Below the pieces are notes generated by a model. It was not told the origin of the DNA. It searched no databases and saw only the letters and a list, made by a program, of their open reading frames with translations. From NCBI RefSeq assembly GCF_006782915.1, contig NZ_VCNP01000010.1:415049-479048 (forward strand): 64,000 nucleotides of DNA. Reading direction: 5' to 3'. The first letter of the stretch is position 1. Each line of letters begins with the position of its first letter. Position numbers and translations under genes: made by a program. This document shows, one piece after another, positions 8,056 through 16,641 of this stretch. This DNA comes from Streptomyces calvus (lineage in GTDB: Bacteria > Actinomycetota > Actinomycetes > Streptomycetales > Streptomycetaceae).

Positions 8056-9753
8056 TCAGTGGACGTCGCCGACCATGCCGAGTACCAGCGCCAGGCGCCT
8101 CTTGGGTACCGAGCCGAACTTCCGGCGGACGTTCAGGACGTAGTTGCGCGCGGTTCCGACCGTGATGCCCAGCCGGTCGGCGATCTCCACCGCGGTGAAC
8201 CCCTGCGCCGCGAGCACCGCCACGTCACGCTCGCGGGGCGTGAGCCCGGCGTTCACCTGGTGGCGTTGGTTGTCCGGTACGTGGAGCAGGCCGCCGTGCA
8301 GGAAGCGGTCGCGGGCCAGGGTGGCCAGTGATCTGTCGGCTCCCGCCGTGGTGAACAGCTCGGCGGCGCGGTCGCGGGCGTGGGTCCGTTCCGTCGGGGA
8401 AGGGGCGACCCTGGCGGCGGCGTGGTAGGCGCGGCCGGCGGTGATGGGCTCGCCCATGGCGGCCAGGGCGTCCGCACCCTCGACCAGGGCGGCCCAGCCG
8501 CGCTTGCCGGCGAGGTGTCCCTCGACGACCGAACGGATCGCGGCGGCGCGCGGGGAGGGAGACCAGAACCGGGACATGGCGGCGGCCTCGTCCCGGGCCG
8601 CGTCCGGTGCGATCTCCGTCAGCGCGAGCAGGGCGTCCTCCCAGCCGAAGTGGTGCTCGGCCTCGCGTGCCTTCCGCAGGATCGGCGGCAGTCCGCGCGC
8701 CGGGCGCGGCTCGCGGCGGGCATGCCGGATGTACGCGAGGGTCGCCGCCGCGGTCGCACCGCACGGCGGCGAGGTCGCGTACGCCACCGTGACGACCGTT
8801 TCGAGGTCGTCGTACGGCAGGCGGCGGGCCGTCTCGAACGTCACCGCGGCCGCGACGGCCGTGCCGAGTTCACGGATGCCCGGCGCGGTGCCCGCCCTCG
8901 CGACCGCAGCCTGTTCCCGCGCGACGTCCAGGTGTCCGGTGCGGTGACGCACGAGCGCCTCGACCGCGGCGAACTTGTTGACCCAGGGCCCCCGGCCCAC
9001 CACGCGGCCGCGCGCCACCGCCTCCAGAGCGGTCGGGTAGTCCCCGAAGTACACGCAGGTCAGAGCCCAGTTCAGATAGTTCAGCGCGGCGACCTCGCCG
9101 GTGACCGCGTCCAGGTCGGCCGGCAGCAGCGAGGCGGCCTGGCGCCAGCGACCGGGCGCGCGCTTGCGTCCCTGGTACGTCTCGCACGCGGCGAGCATGC
9201 CGGCGACCAGGGCGATGATCCACGGCTCCCCGGACCGCTTCGCCAGGGCCAGCGCCCGGCGGGCGAGTTCCCGCCGGTAGGAGGGGCTGAGGCCGGCGTC
9301 GGCGGGGAAGGACATGCGGCTGAGGGCGAGGGCCTGTCCCCCGATGTCGCCTGCCGCGGTGAACTCGAAGAGGGCCCGGGTGCCGTACTCGGCCATCGCC
9401 TTTCCCCGCGCGGCCCGTGCCTGTGCGAGGAACACCGCGCCGCGTGCGCGGGGCGTGTGGCAGGCGGCGGCCAACTCGTCGAGGAACTCCCAGGGTGCGG
9501 GGCCCGGTGCGCCCCACCGGGTGAGCAGGGACGTCATCTCGGCGAGGGCGATCCGGTCGTCGTCGGCGAGCGGCGTTCCTCCCGCGCGGGTGTCGCGCAG
9601 GATGTCGAAACCGTGGTCCGCCCGGCCACCGAGCGCGGCCGACTCGGCTCTGCGCAGCTGTTCCCGAACGGCAGTGGAGACGTTCGCGGCGAAGGACGCG
9701 TGGGACGTCCCCGGCAGGAGCGCGCGACGCGCCTCGGACACATTGTCGTTCAT
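8056..9753 (-). CDS. LuxR-type (C-terminal HTH) regulator with helical repeat body
   Basis: A 565-residue protein. About 490 residues of Ala/Arg-rich, TPR-like helices precede a C-terminal LuxR/GerE HTH (LTPRERDVAVLAAQGFTAVE, then IADRLGITVGTARNYV). It resembles the C-terminal half of LAL/MalT regulators but has no P-loop ATPase domain at its N-terminus, so it is a short, ATPase-less member. The ATG at 9753 is the only good start and has a weak ribosome site; a possible -10 TATTCT lies 10 bases upstream, which would give an almost leaderless mRNA. Its target is unknown; the SDR downstream is a candidate. Confidence 0.82.
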   Translation of the reverse strand: MNDNVSEARRALLPGTSHASFAANVSTAVREQLRRAESAALGGRADHGFDILRDTRAGGTPLADDDRIALAEMTSLLTRWGAPGPAPWEFLDELAAACHTPRARGAVFLAQARAARGKAMAEYGTRALFEFTAAGDIGGQALALSRMSFPADAGLSPSYRRELARRALALAKRSGEPWIIALVAGMLAACETYQGRKRAPGRWRQAASLLPADLDAVTGEVAALNYLNWALTCVYFGDYPTALEAVARGRVVGRGPWVNKFAAVEALVRHRTGHLDVAREQAAVARAGTAPGIRELGTAVAAAVTFETARRLPYDDLETVVTVAYATSPPCGATAAATLAYIRHARREPRPARGLPPILRKAREAEHHFGWEDALLALTEIAPDAARDEAAAMSRFWSPSPRAAAIRSVVEGHLAGKRGWAALVEGADALAAMGEPITAGRAYHAAARVAPSPTERTHARDRAAELFTTAGADRSLATLARDRFLHGGLLHVPDNQRHQVNAGLTPRERDVAVLAAQGFTAVEIADRLGITVGTARNYVLNVRRKFGSVPKRRLALVLGMVGDVH

Positions 9754-9864
9754 GGTTCAAGCGAGAATAGGTGCAGTTCTTGGATTGTCCTAGAGCCGGA
9801 ACCGAGGCTTTCATTTCCGTCGACGGACCGCGGCCGTCGTACCGTTCCGAGCCGAGGACTGCCC

Positions 9865-10172
9865 ATGAACGCATCCCGCACGCCGGTCGTGTCCGTGCTC
9901 AACGGCGCGACCGCGGCCGCGTGGCGGGCCGACTGCGGCGCACCGTCGGCCGCTCGGGCACCGACGCGCGGATCAGGAAGCGGAAGCCGACGGCCCGCCG
10001 GAGCGGCGTACTGCACGGCGCGTCGCACACCGGGCCGGCGAGCCGACTCGGCGACCGGCAGCGGCTCTTCCACGGCACGGCGTGCAGGCCGATCACCGGC
10101 GACTTCGCGACTGCGGGGCAGAGGGTCGTGATCGCCGCGGGCGCCACCCAGGTCGGACTGCTCCACCTCTGA
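9865..10172 (+). pseudogene. Frameshifted small gene of unknown function
   Basis: From ATG 9865 (GAGGAC site upstream) the first 25-30 codons have very high GC at third positions and read MNASRTPVVSVLNGATAAAW. From about 9940 that pattern moves to another frame, which runs through SGVLHGASHTGP and ends VVIAAGATQVGLLHL at 10172. Joined, the two parts make about 102 residues. This looks like one short gene broken by a single indel, real or a sequencing error. I do not recognise the family. The rest of 9754-10254 holds only promoters and the ribosome site of the next gene. Confidence 0.4.
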
Positions 10173-10254
10173 GGCGCCCACCACCAGTTCACCCTCACCG
10201 GGCGGCAGGCCGGCTGACCATCGGTGCTCCGTCCGTCACCCAGGAGAGGAACCC

Positions 10255-11364
10255 ATGTCCCACCACCGCACCTTCACTCTGGCCGCGTCGCTCCTCGGCG
10301 CCGCCGCACTGCTGAGCACTTCGGCCGGCCTCGCGCACGCCGGCACCGACGACCCGCTGCGCGGCGACCAGTGGGGTCTGGACCAGGTCCACGCCGAACA
10401 GGCGTGGGCCACCAGCACCGGCGCCGGTGCCGTCGTGGCCGTCGTGGACACCGGAGTCGATCTGACCCACCCCGACCTCAAGGGCAACCTGGTGGCCGGC
10501 GCCACGTTCACCGGCTGCGGCCAGCAGGCCCAGCCGTGCGGGAACGGCGACTTCCGCGGACCGGACGGCCAGAACAACGGCGACGAGCACGGCACTCACG
10601 TCGCGGGCATCGTGGCCGCTGTCGCCGACAACGGCACCGGCGTCGCCGGGGTCGCGCCGAACGCCGACATCATGCCGGTCAAGGTGCTGGAGGAAGGCAG
10701 CGGCACCTTCGAGGACATAGCCGCCGGCATACGGTGGGCGGCGGACCACGGTGCCGACGTCATCAACATGAGCCTCGGCGGGCTGGCGGGAACGCAGGCC
10801 CTCACCCTCACCGGCCTGGAGTCCTCAGTGACCGAGGCGATCGCCTACGCGAACGCGAAGGGCACGGCGGTCATCGCCGCCGCCGGGAACTCGGCCACCC
10901 CGTTCTGCAGCACCCCCGCATGGGAGCCCGGCGCCATCTGTGTGGCTTCGACCGACCGCAACGAGCTGAAGAGCTGGTTCTCCGAACTGCCGAACAAGCC
11001 CGACCTGAAGGCCGTCGCCGCTCCCGGCGGCGCGGCACTGACCTCCTGCAAGGACGACATCGTGTCCACGGTGCCGGCCGGCACCGGGTCCGCGTCCTGC
11101 GGCCAGAAGGACTACGACTACTACGCCGGCACGTCCATGGCCACGCCGCACGTCGCGGGCGTCGCCGCCCTGCTCTTCGCACAGGGCCGGACCCTGGCCG
11201 ACGTCGAGGCCGCGCTGCTCGACACGGCCCGCCAGCCGGGCACCGGGCTGACGGGCGTCTACTCACCGGTTCACGGCTGGGGCATCGCGGACGCCACCGC
11301 CGCCGTCCAGTACGCCGGGGCGGCCACCGTCAAGGACCGCAAGGGCGGTACGAAGGAACGCTGA
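10255..11364 (+). CDS. Secreted subtilisin-family serine peptidase (S8)
   Basis: A 369-residue secreted subtilase. The signal peptide ends near AHAG (residue 29). The catalytic triad is visible: Asp65 in VVDTGVD, His112 in HGTHVAG, Ser294 in GTSMATPHVAG, with the oxyanion Asn211 in AAGNS. There is no I9 propeptide, no P-domain and no C-terminal membrane helix, so it is not a mycosin. The mature enzyme starts almost directly at the catalytic core. A strong GGAGAGGAA site precedes ATG 10255. A strong hairpin follows the stop. Role: extracellular protein degradation. The subtilisin inhibitor at 51741 is a conceivable partner but is far away. Confidence 0.93.
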   Translation: MSHHRTFTLAASLLGAAALLSTSAGLAHAGTDDPLRGDQWGLDQVHAEQAWATSTGAGAVVAVVDTGVDLTHPDLKGNLVAGATFTGCGQQAQPCGNGDFRGPDGQNNGDEHGTHVAGIVAAVADNGTGVAGVAPNADIMPVKVLEEGSGTFEDIAAGIRWAADHGADVINMSLGGLAGTQALTLTGLESSVTEAIAYANAKGTAVIAAAGNSATPFCSTPAWEPGAICVASTDRNELKSWFSELPNKPDLKAVAAPGGAALTSCKDDIVSTVPAGTGSASCGQKDYDYYAGTSMATPHVAGVAALLFAQGRTLADVEAALLDTARQPGTGLTGVYSPVHGWGIADATAAVQYAGAATVKDRKGGTKER

Positions 11365-11389
11365 CCCGATCGCCTGCCACCGATCGACA

Positions 11390-11424
11390 GGGGCGGCCAC
11401 CCGGGAGTACTGGGTGGCCGCCCC
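11390..11424 (+). terminator. Strong hairpin terminator after the subtilase gene
   Basis: A perfect 13-bp stem (11390-11402 with 11412-11424) and a 9-base loop lie 26 bases after the stop. There is no T-run, as is usual in Streptomyces. It can serve both strands. Confidence 0.8.
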
Positions 11425-11519
11425 CATGCGTGAAGGGCCGAGCAGGTTGGTGTCACCGTGGCCACAACCCTGGCCACCGGCGTCCCCGGTGCCTTCACGG
11501 CCCCTGCCGGAACCGGTCG

Positions 11520-12053
11520 TCATTCGGGGAAGGAGAAGTACAGCGCCTTGCTGTAGAAGGAAGCGAAGTGGCTCTGCCAGTCGGCTCGGACGGAAGCCAG
11601 CCAGGCGTCGTTCTGGCCGGCGATCGCCGCCTCGGCCTCGGCGACGGCGTCGGGGATGTCTTCGGCGGCCAGGCTCCGCACGCTCGCCGCCGGATCGTCG
11701 CTCGTCATCGAGACGATCTCCCCGGTTTCCAGGATGAAGTACTTCGCCTGCTGCTGTTCCAAGTGGGCCGTGGTCCTGGCCACGCATTCGGCGAAGTCGG
11801 CGTCGTCCTCGAGGCCCTCGCCGACCGCACGCAGGAGACCGAGCAGCAGAGCCGCACCCTCGGCGTAGTGCGCGGCGATGCCGATCGGGGGGTTCCAGAT
11901 CATGGACGGGACGACCGTCGTCCCGTGCCCCACCATGAGCTTGTGCGCGAGGGGGACGTCCCAGTTGTGCTGGGATATGCACCGGATCCTCGGGGGAAGG
12001 TCCGCCTCACTCGGCATCGAGTCGGCGGAGTAGAGATACGAACGGTTCGCCAT
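11520..12053 (-). CDS. Conserved-looking cytoplasmic protein of unknown function
   Basis: A 177-residue soluble protein starting MANRSYLYSADSMPSEADLP and ending SKALYFSFPE. It has no signal peptide, membrane segment or metal motif. Its composition and codon use are those of a normal gene, and from memory such MANRSYLY-type proteins recur in Streptomyces without assigned function. The start at 12053 has no ribosome site but has a -10 TAGCGT (12066-12061) exactly 7 bases upstream, so it is probably translated from a leaderless mRNA. The 378 bp between this gene and 12432 shows no convincing gene, only GGCCGGCC-type short repeats and the two divergent promoters. Confidence 0.75.
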   Translation of the reverse strand: MANRSYLYSADSMPSEADLPPRIRCISQHNWDVPLAHKLMVGHGTTVVPSMIWNPPIGIAAHYAEGAALLLGLLRAVGEGLEDDADFAECVARTTAHLEQQQAKYFILETGEIVSMTSDDPAASVRSLAAEDIPDAVAEAEAAIAGQNDAWLASVRADWQSHFASFYSKALYFSFPE

Positions 12054-12431
12054 GGCGGCGACGCTAACACCGGGGACCGACAGCGCCCGTGCCGCCGGGC
12101 TCCTCCTCGCAGTCGGAAGGAGGCCCGGTGGCCTGCCGCCCGCTTGCCCGCGCCGCTTCCGGCCGGCCCGTTGGCCGGCCCGTTCCGGAATCACTGCGCG
12201 GATGCCGCGCCGGCGCAGATGCTCGCGGACCGGGAGGAGCACGCCTTGTCACCCAAGACGAAACTGCCTGGAGACGCCGCGAAGAGGGCGGTCCTCTCTC
12301 GAGGGCTGTCGCGTCGTCGGGCCCGCGGGTGCCTGCCGGTGCGTCGGCTCGGTCCGCGGCCCGGGTCCGCGGCCCGCCCGGTGTCCGATTCCTTCAAGAC
12401 CTGTCCCGCACGCCCTGCCTACGGTGGCCCC

Positions 12432-12836
12432 ATGACCGTACGATTCGACGCCGTCGGCCTCGTCGTCTCCGACATGGCCGCCTCTGTGACCTTCTACCGC
12501 CGGCTCGGTTTCGCCTTCCCCGAGGGTGCGGAGGACCAGCCGCACGCCGAGGCCGGACTGCCGGGCGGGATCCGGCTGCTGCTCGACACCGAGGAGACCG
12601 TCCGCTCCTTCCACCCCGCATGGCGGCCGCCGACCGGTGGCGGACGGCACTCGCTCGCCCTGCTGTGCGACACGACCGAGGAGGTGGACGCACTGTACGA
12701 GGAGCTGACCGGTGCCGGGTACCACGGCGAACTCAAGCCCTGGGACGCCGTCTGGGGGCAGCGGTACGCCGTCGTCCTCGACCCCGACGGCAACGGAGTG
12801 GACCTGTTCGCGCCGCTACCCGCGGCCGGCGAGTAG
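12432..12836 (+). CDS. Glyoxalase/VOC-superfamily protein
   Basis: A 134-residue single-domain VOC protein. It starts [20 protein letters not shown] with the beta-alpha-beta-beta-beta pattern, and ends with the typical [17 protein letters not shown]. Such proteins are lyases, dioxygenases or antibiotic-binding resistance proteins; which one cannot be told. The start at 12432 has no ribosome site; TACGGT (12420-12425) stands 6 bases upstream, so the mRNA is probably leaderless. Its last 21 bases overlap the end of the convergent AraC gene. Confidence 0.88.
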   Translation: MTVRFDAVGLVVSDMAASVTFYRRLGFAFPEGAEDQPHAEAGLPGGIRLLLDTEETVRSFHPAWRPPTGGGRHSLALLCDTTEEVDALYEELTGAGYHGELKPWDAVWGQRYAVVLDPDGNGVDLFAPLPAAGE

Positions 12837-13505
12837 GCCGCCCAGCGGCAGCCCGGTCAACTGCCGGACCTCGCGGGCCAGATGGGGCTGGTCGGCGTAA
12901 CCGGCACGGGCCGCCGTCTCGGCGAAGGGGACGCCCGCGCGGGCCAGGGACAGGGCGCGCCGCAGGCGCAGGATGCGCGCCAGGGTCTTGGGGCCGTAGC
13001 CGAACGCGGCCAGCGAGCGGCGGTGCAACCGGCGGGCGCCCACGCCCAGTTCGTCGGCGGTCGCCGCGACCGGGCGACCCGCGTCGAGGGCGGCGACGAG
13101 GCGGTCGAGCAGCGGGTCGGGCGGGCCGGTGTCCGCCCACCGGCGCAGCGCCAGGTCCTCCAGGCCGCGCGCCGGGTCGTCCGCCGCGTGCACGCGGGCG
13201 GTCAGCCGGCGCACCTCCGCCGCCGGCCACAGGTCGGCCAGCTCGACGCGGCGGTCGCGCAGTTCGTGCGCGGGGACACCCAGCAGGGCGGGTGCGGTTC
13301 CCGGGCGGAAGCGGATGCCGGTCCAGGTGGTCGGCGGTCCGGCGGTCAGGTGCGCGCGCGTGTCGGGCCCGGCGACCAGCAGGCGGCCCTCGTTCCACAG
13401 CAGGTCCATGCAGCCGTCGGGCAGCACCCGCCCCTGACCGTCCCCGGCCGGGGTGTTGGTCCACACGACCGCGCCCGGCAGCCGCGACGCCCGCTCCCTG
13501 TACAC
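12816..13505 (-). CDS. AraC-family (HTH_18) transcriptional regulator
   Basis: A 229-residue regulator. The N-terminal part carries the DUF6597-like pattern ([11 protein letters not shown], then [17 protein letters not shown]), and the C-terminal part two AraC HTH motifs ([20 protein letters not shown] and [20 protein letters not shown]). The start is GTG 13505 with TAGCCT (13518-13513) 7 bases upstream, a leaderless arrangement. The 3' end overlaps the convergent VOC gene by 21 bp, so the two mRNAs are complementary there. A second, unrelated AraC regulator ends only 10 bases upstream on the same strand. Confidence 0.87.
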   Translation of the reverse strand: MYRERASRLPGAVVWTNTPAGDGQGRVLPDGCMDLLWNEGRLLVAGPDTRAHLTAGPPTTWTGIRFRPGTAPALLGVPAHELRDRRVELADLWPAAEVRRLTARVHAADDPARGLEDLALRRWADTGPPDPLLDRLVAALDAGRPVAATADELGVGARRLHRRSLAAFGYGPKTLARILRLRRALSLARAGVPFAETAARAGYADQPHLAREVRQLTGLPLGGLLAGRG

Positions 13506-13515
13506 GCCGTCCAGG

Positions 13516-14451
13516 CTACGCCGCGCGGGTGCGCCACTCCTGCGGGCTGACGCCGTAGGCCCGTTTGAAGGCCGTGGACAGGGCGAACGCGCTGCCGTAG
13601 CCCACCCGGCGGGCGATCGCGGCGAGGGTGTCGTCGCTGTCGCGCAGCCGGTCGGCGGCGAGGGCCAGACGCCAGCCGGTGAGGTAGGTCATCGGGGGTT
13701 CGCCGACGAGCGCGGTGAAGCGGCGCGCGAGGGCGGCCCGGGAGACTCCCGCCTTCGCGGCAAGCGCGGCCACTGTCCAGGGGTGGGCCGGGTCGTCCTG
13801 GAGCAGGCGCAGCACGGGCCCGACGACCGGGTCCGCCTGCGCCCGGTACCAGGCGGGCGGCTCCGCTTCCGGCCGGGCGAACCAGGCCCGCAGCGCCGCG
13901 ATGACCAGCAGGTCGAGCAGCCGGTCCAGGACGACCTCCTGGCCCGGGGCGTCGCGGACGATCTCCTGCGCCAGGAAGGGCGTGAGCGGACAGTTCCACA
14001 CGTCGGCGGTGAGCGAGAGCAGCGGCGGCAGCGCGTCCAGGAGCCGGCCGCCGATCTCGCCGCGCGCCCGGTAGGTGCCGATCAGCATCACCGTGCCGCC
14101 GTCCGGCCGGTCGCCCCAGGTGCGGACGCCGAGGTCCATGACGCCGTTGAGGGGGCGGCCGTCGGGGTAGTGGCACTCGCCGCCGGGCAGGATCAGCGCC
14201 TGCGGAACCGTGTCGGGACGGTCGGCGCAGGTGTACGGGTCGGGGCCGCGCGCGACGGCGAGGTCGCCGGGTCCCAGCCGCAGCCGCTCCCCGCCGTCGG
14301 ACGTCAGCCACGCCTCGCCGCGGGCGAGGAGCATCACCGTCAGCGGGGCACGGTCCGCGACACGGATCGCCCAGGGCGGGTCGAAACACGCCCGGATCAT
14401 GAACGCGCCCCGGGCACGGGGGCCCTCCAGCAGGCCGGTGAGTGCGTCCAT
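13516..14451 (-). CDS. AraC-family transcriptional regulator (cupin + HTH)
   Basis: A 311-residue regulator with an N-terminal cupin-like sensor of about residues 1-170 ([20 protein letters not shown], then [13 protein letters not shown]) and a C-terminal AraC domain ([20 protein letters not shown] and [20 protein letters not shown]). It is divergent from the NmrA-type reductase at 14533 with 81 bp between them; this pairing is common in Streptomyces and points to control of that reductase. The start at 14451 has TACGCT (14463-14458) 6 bases upstream and no ribosome site, so it is probably leaderless. Confidence 0.9.
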   Translation of the reverse strand: MDALTGLLEGPRARGAFMIRACFDPPWAIRVADRAPLTVMLLARGEAWLTSDGGERLRLGPGDLAVARGPDPYTCADRPDTVPQALILPGGECHYPDGRPLNGVMDLGVRTWGDRPDGGTVMLIGTYRARGEIGGRLLDALPPLLSLTADVWNCPLTPFLAQEIVRDAPGQEVVLDRLLDLLVIAALRAWFARPEAEPPAWYRAQADPVVGPVLRLLQDDPAHPWTVAALAAKAGVSRAALARRFTALVGEPPMTYLTGWRLALAADRLRDSDDTLAAIARRVGYGSAFALSTAFKRAYGVSPQEWRTRAA

Positions 14452-14532
14452 GGGGCCAGCGTAGACGCAGGCTCATGGCAACGAGCCGTTCGACGATGGC
14501 TCCTTGCGGGGCAGGGCAGTTGACTCGACGGC

Positions 14533-15393
14533 ATGACACCGAACGCGAAGACCACGCAGGGCGTGCGGCGCACGCAGGACATGACCGTCGTCGTCACGGG
14601 CGCCTCCGGGCGGACGGGGAGCCGGGTGGCGCGGGCCGCGCGGGCGGCGGGGCTGACGGTGCGGGCGGCGTCCCGGTCGACCGGGTTCGACTGGACGGAC
14701 CGGTCGACCTGGCCGGACGTGCTGCGCGGCGCCACGGCCGCCTACCTCGTCCATCCTCTCGACGTCGGCGCGCCCGGCACCGCCGAGGCGGTCGGCGACC
14801 TGGCCCGTACGGCGGTCGGGCTGGGCGTGCGGCGCCTGGTGCTGCTGTCCGCGCGCGGCGAGGACCGGGCGCTGCCCACCGAGGAGGCGCTGCACGCGTC
14901 GGGCGCGGACTGGACGGTCGTACGGGCCGCCTGGTTCGCGCAGAACTTCGGCGAGGGACCGCTGGCGGAGGAGCTGCGGCGCGGGGAGCTGGTGTTCCCG
15001 GCCGGTGAGGTGGGCGAGCCGTTCGTCGACGTGCGGGACATCGCGGAGGTGGTGGTGGCCGCGCTGACGGGCGGGGAGCGGTACGTGGGACGGACGCTCG
15101 CCGTGACCGGGCCGCGACTGCTCAGCTGGCGGGAGGCGGTGGCGGAGATCGCGGCGGCGACGGGCCGGCCGCTGGTGTACCGGGCGGTGCCGGCGCGTGA
15201 CTACGGCGAAGCGCTGGCCGCCTTCGGCGTGCCGCCGGAGGAGGCCGCTTTCCTCACCGAGCTGTTCGCGGAGCTGCTCGACGGCCGCAATGCGCACGTG
15301 GAGGACGGAGTACGGCGGGTACTGGGGCGGGAGCCGCGGGACTTCTCCGCGTTCGTGCGGGAGGAGGCGGCGGCCGGGACCTGGCGGGCGTGA
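14533..15393 (+). CDS. NmrA-type NAD(P)-binding protein (atypical SDR)
   Basis: A 286-residue protein with the atypical-SDR glycine motif VTGASGRTGSRVA near residue 21, then LVHPLD, RRLVLLSARG and WTVVRAAWFAQNFGEG, as in NmrA/quinone-reductase-2-like proteins. It is cytoplasmic and binds NAD(P). Start options are ATG 14533 and ATG 14581; the second removes 16 weakly conserved residues and gives the usual TVVVTGASG N-terminus, but AGGAC lies too close to it. It is divergent from the AraC regulator at 14451, its likely controller. Confidence 0.87.
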   Translation: MTPNAKTTQGVRRTQDMTVVVTGASGRTGSRVARAARAAGLTVRAASRSTGFDWTDRSTWPDVLRGATAAYLVHPLDVGAPGTAEAVGDLARTAVGLGVRRLVLLSARGEDRALPTEEALHASGADWTVVRAAWFAQNFGEGPLAEELRRGELVFPAGEVGEPFVDVRDIAEVVVAALTGGERYVGRTLAVTGPRLLSWREAVAEIAAATGRPLVYRAVPARDYGEALAAFGVPPEEAAFLTELFAELLDGRNAHVEDGVRRVLGREPRDFSAFVREEAAAGTWRA

Positions 15394-15412
15394 GCGGGCC
15401 GCCTCCGGCGGG

Positions 15413-16552
15413 TCACTTCTCCTCGTGCTCGGTGCCGTCGTCGTTCCTCGTGTGGGGGGTCCGCGCGTGGGTGCGCAGCCGGGCCGTGACGTCCTCCGGC
15501 GGCAGGAAGCGGGACCAGCGTTCCGGGAACTCGGAGGGCATGTCGGGGTCGGCCCCGCCGGCGGCGGAGGTGCGGGCCACGTACTCGGCGACCTGGGCCT
15601 GCCGCAGCCGCTCGTTCGCCTCGCGGGCGGCGGCCGTGGCGGCGGCGGGCCAGACCCGGTCGATGGCCGCGTTGACGGCGGCGCCGACGAGCACGGCGAA
15701 CGCGGACACGCCGATCCACAGCAGGACGGCGACCGGGGCGGCGAGGGAGCCGTAGATGGTGGGGCCCTCGACGGTGTTGGTGAGGTAGATCCGCAGCAGG
15801 AAGCTGCCGAGCACCCACATGCCGAGCGCGACCAGCGCGCCGGGCACGTCCTCGATCCACGGGGAGCGCACCGGCACCGAGACGTGGTACAGCGTCGTCA
15901 GGAAGGCGATCGACAGCAGGATCACGACCGGCCAGTACAGGACCTGGACGACCGTCGTCGACCACGGCACGACCCGTACGACGGCGTCCGGTCCCGCGAC
16001 CATCAGCGGCAGCGCGACCGAGCCGATCAGCAGGGCCACGATGAACAGCAGGAACGCCATCAGGCGGGTCTTGACGATGCCCCGGACGCCGTCGAGGCCG
16101 TACATCACGGTGATGGTGTCGATGAAGACGTTCACCGCGCGGGATCCCGACCACACGGCGAGCAGGAAGCCCAGGGAGATGATGTCGGGCCGGCCGCCCT
16201 TCACCACGTCGTCCAGGATCGGCTCCGCGATCTGCTTCACGCCCCGGTCGGACAGGACCGTGCGGGAGGCCTCCAGGAGGTTGGTCTGCAGGCTCTGGAT
16301 GGTGTCGGCGCCGGTCCAGGCGTCGACGTAGCCGAGCAGGCCGATCATGCTGAGCAGCAGCGGGGGCACCGACAGCAGGGTGAAGAACGCCGCCTCGGCG
16401 GCCAGCCCCAGGATGCGGTACTCGATGCAGGAGTTGACCGTGTCCTTCAGCAGCAGCCAGGCGGTTCTGCGCTTGGAGACGTTCCGGTACAGGGCCCGGG
16501 CCCGGTGGAGGCGGCCGGAGGGCGCGTCGGGGGTTTCACTTGCTGGCTGCAC
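15413..16552 (-). CDS. YihY/BrkB-family membrane protein
   Basis: A 379-residue inner-membrane protein. After a cytoplasmic N-terminus there are about six hydrophobic helices (around residues 50-70, 125-145, 165-190, 205-230, 245-265 and 275-300) with the family stretch GLAAEAAFFTLLSVPPLLL. The C-terminus is charged and cytoplasmic. The family was once called RNase BN by mistake; its role is still uncertain. The start is GTG 16552 with a -10 TACCTT (16564-16559) 6 bases upstream, a leaderless arrangement. It is divergent from the AidB-like gene; the two promoters lie within 90 bp. Confidence 0.9.
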   Translation of the reverse strand: MQPASETPDAPSGRLHRARALYRNVSKRRTAWLLLKDTVNSCIEYRILGLAAEAAFFTLLSVPPLLLSMIGLLGYVDAWTGADTIQSLQTNLLEASRTVLSDRGVKQIAEPILDDVVKGGRPDIISLGFLLAVWSGSRAVNVFIDTITVMYGLDGVRGIVKTRLMAFLLFIVALLIGSVALPLMVAGPDAVVRVVPWSTTVVQVLYWPVVILLSIAFLTTLYHVSVPVRSPWIEDVPGALVALGMWVLGSFLLRIYLTNTVEGPTIYGSLAAPVAVLLWIGVSAFAVLVGAAVNAAIDRVWPAAATAAAREANERLRQAQVAEYVARTSAAGGADPDMPSEFPERWSRFLPPEDVTARLRTHARTPHTRNDDGTEHEEK

Positions 16553-16641
16553 GACCTAAAGGTATCCGTCGTGCCTGGTCGCACTCACCCACAGGCCGCA
16601 TCATCGGGTGAGGCGGGCGTACCGCGGGGTAGGTTCGGGAC

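Noticed and set aside
10255..11364. Mycosin of a type VII secretion system
   Set aside because: No C-terminal membrane helix and no esx/ecc genes nearby; it is a plain secreted subtilase.
12054..12431. Possible gene in the 378-bp gap (plus-strand stretch with MLADREEHALSPKTKL)
   Set aside because: No ribosome site, no clear start, arginine-rich downstream part; third-position pattern not convincing.
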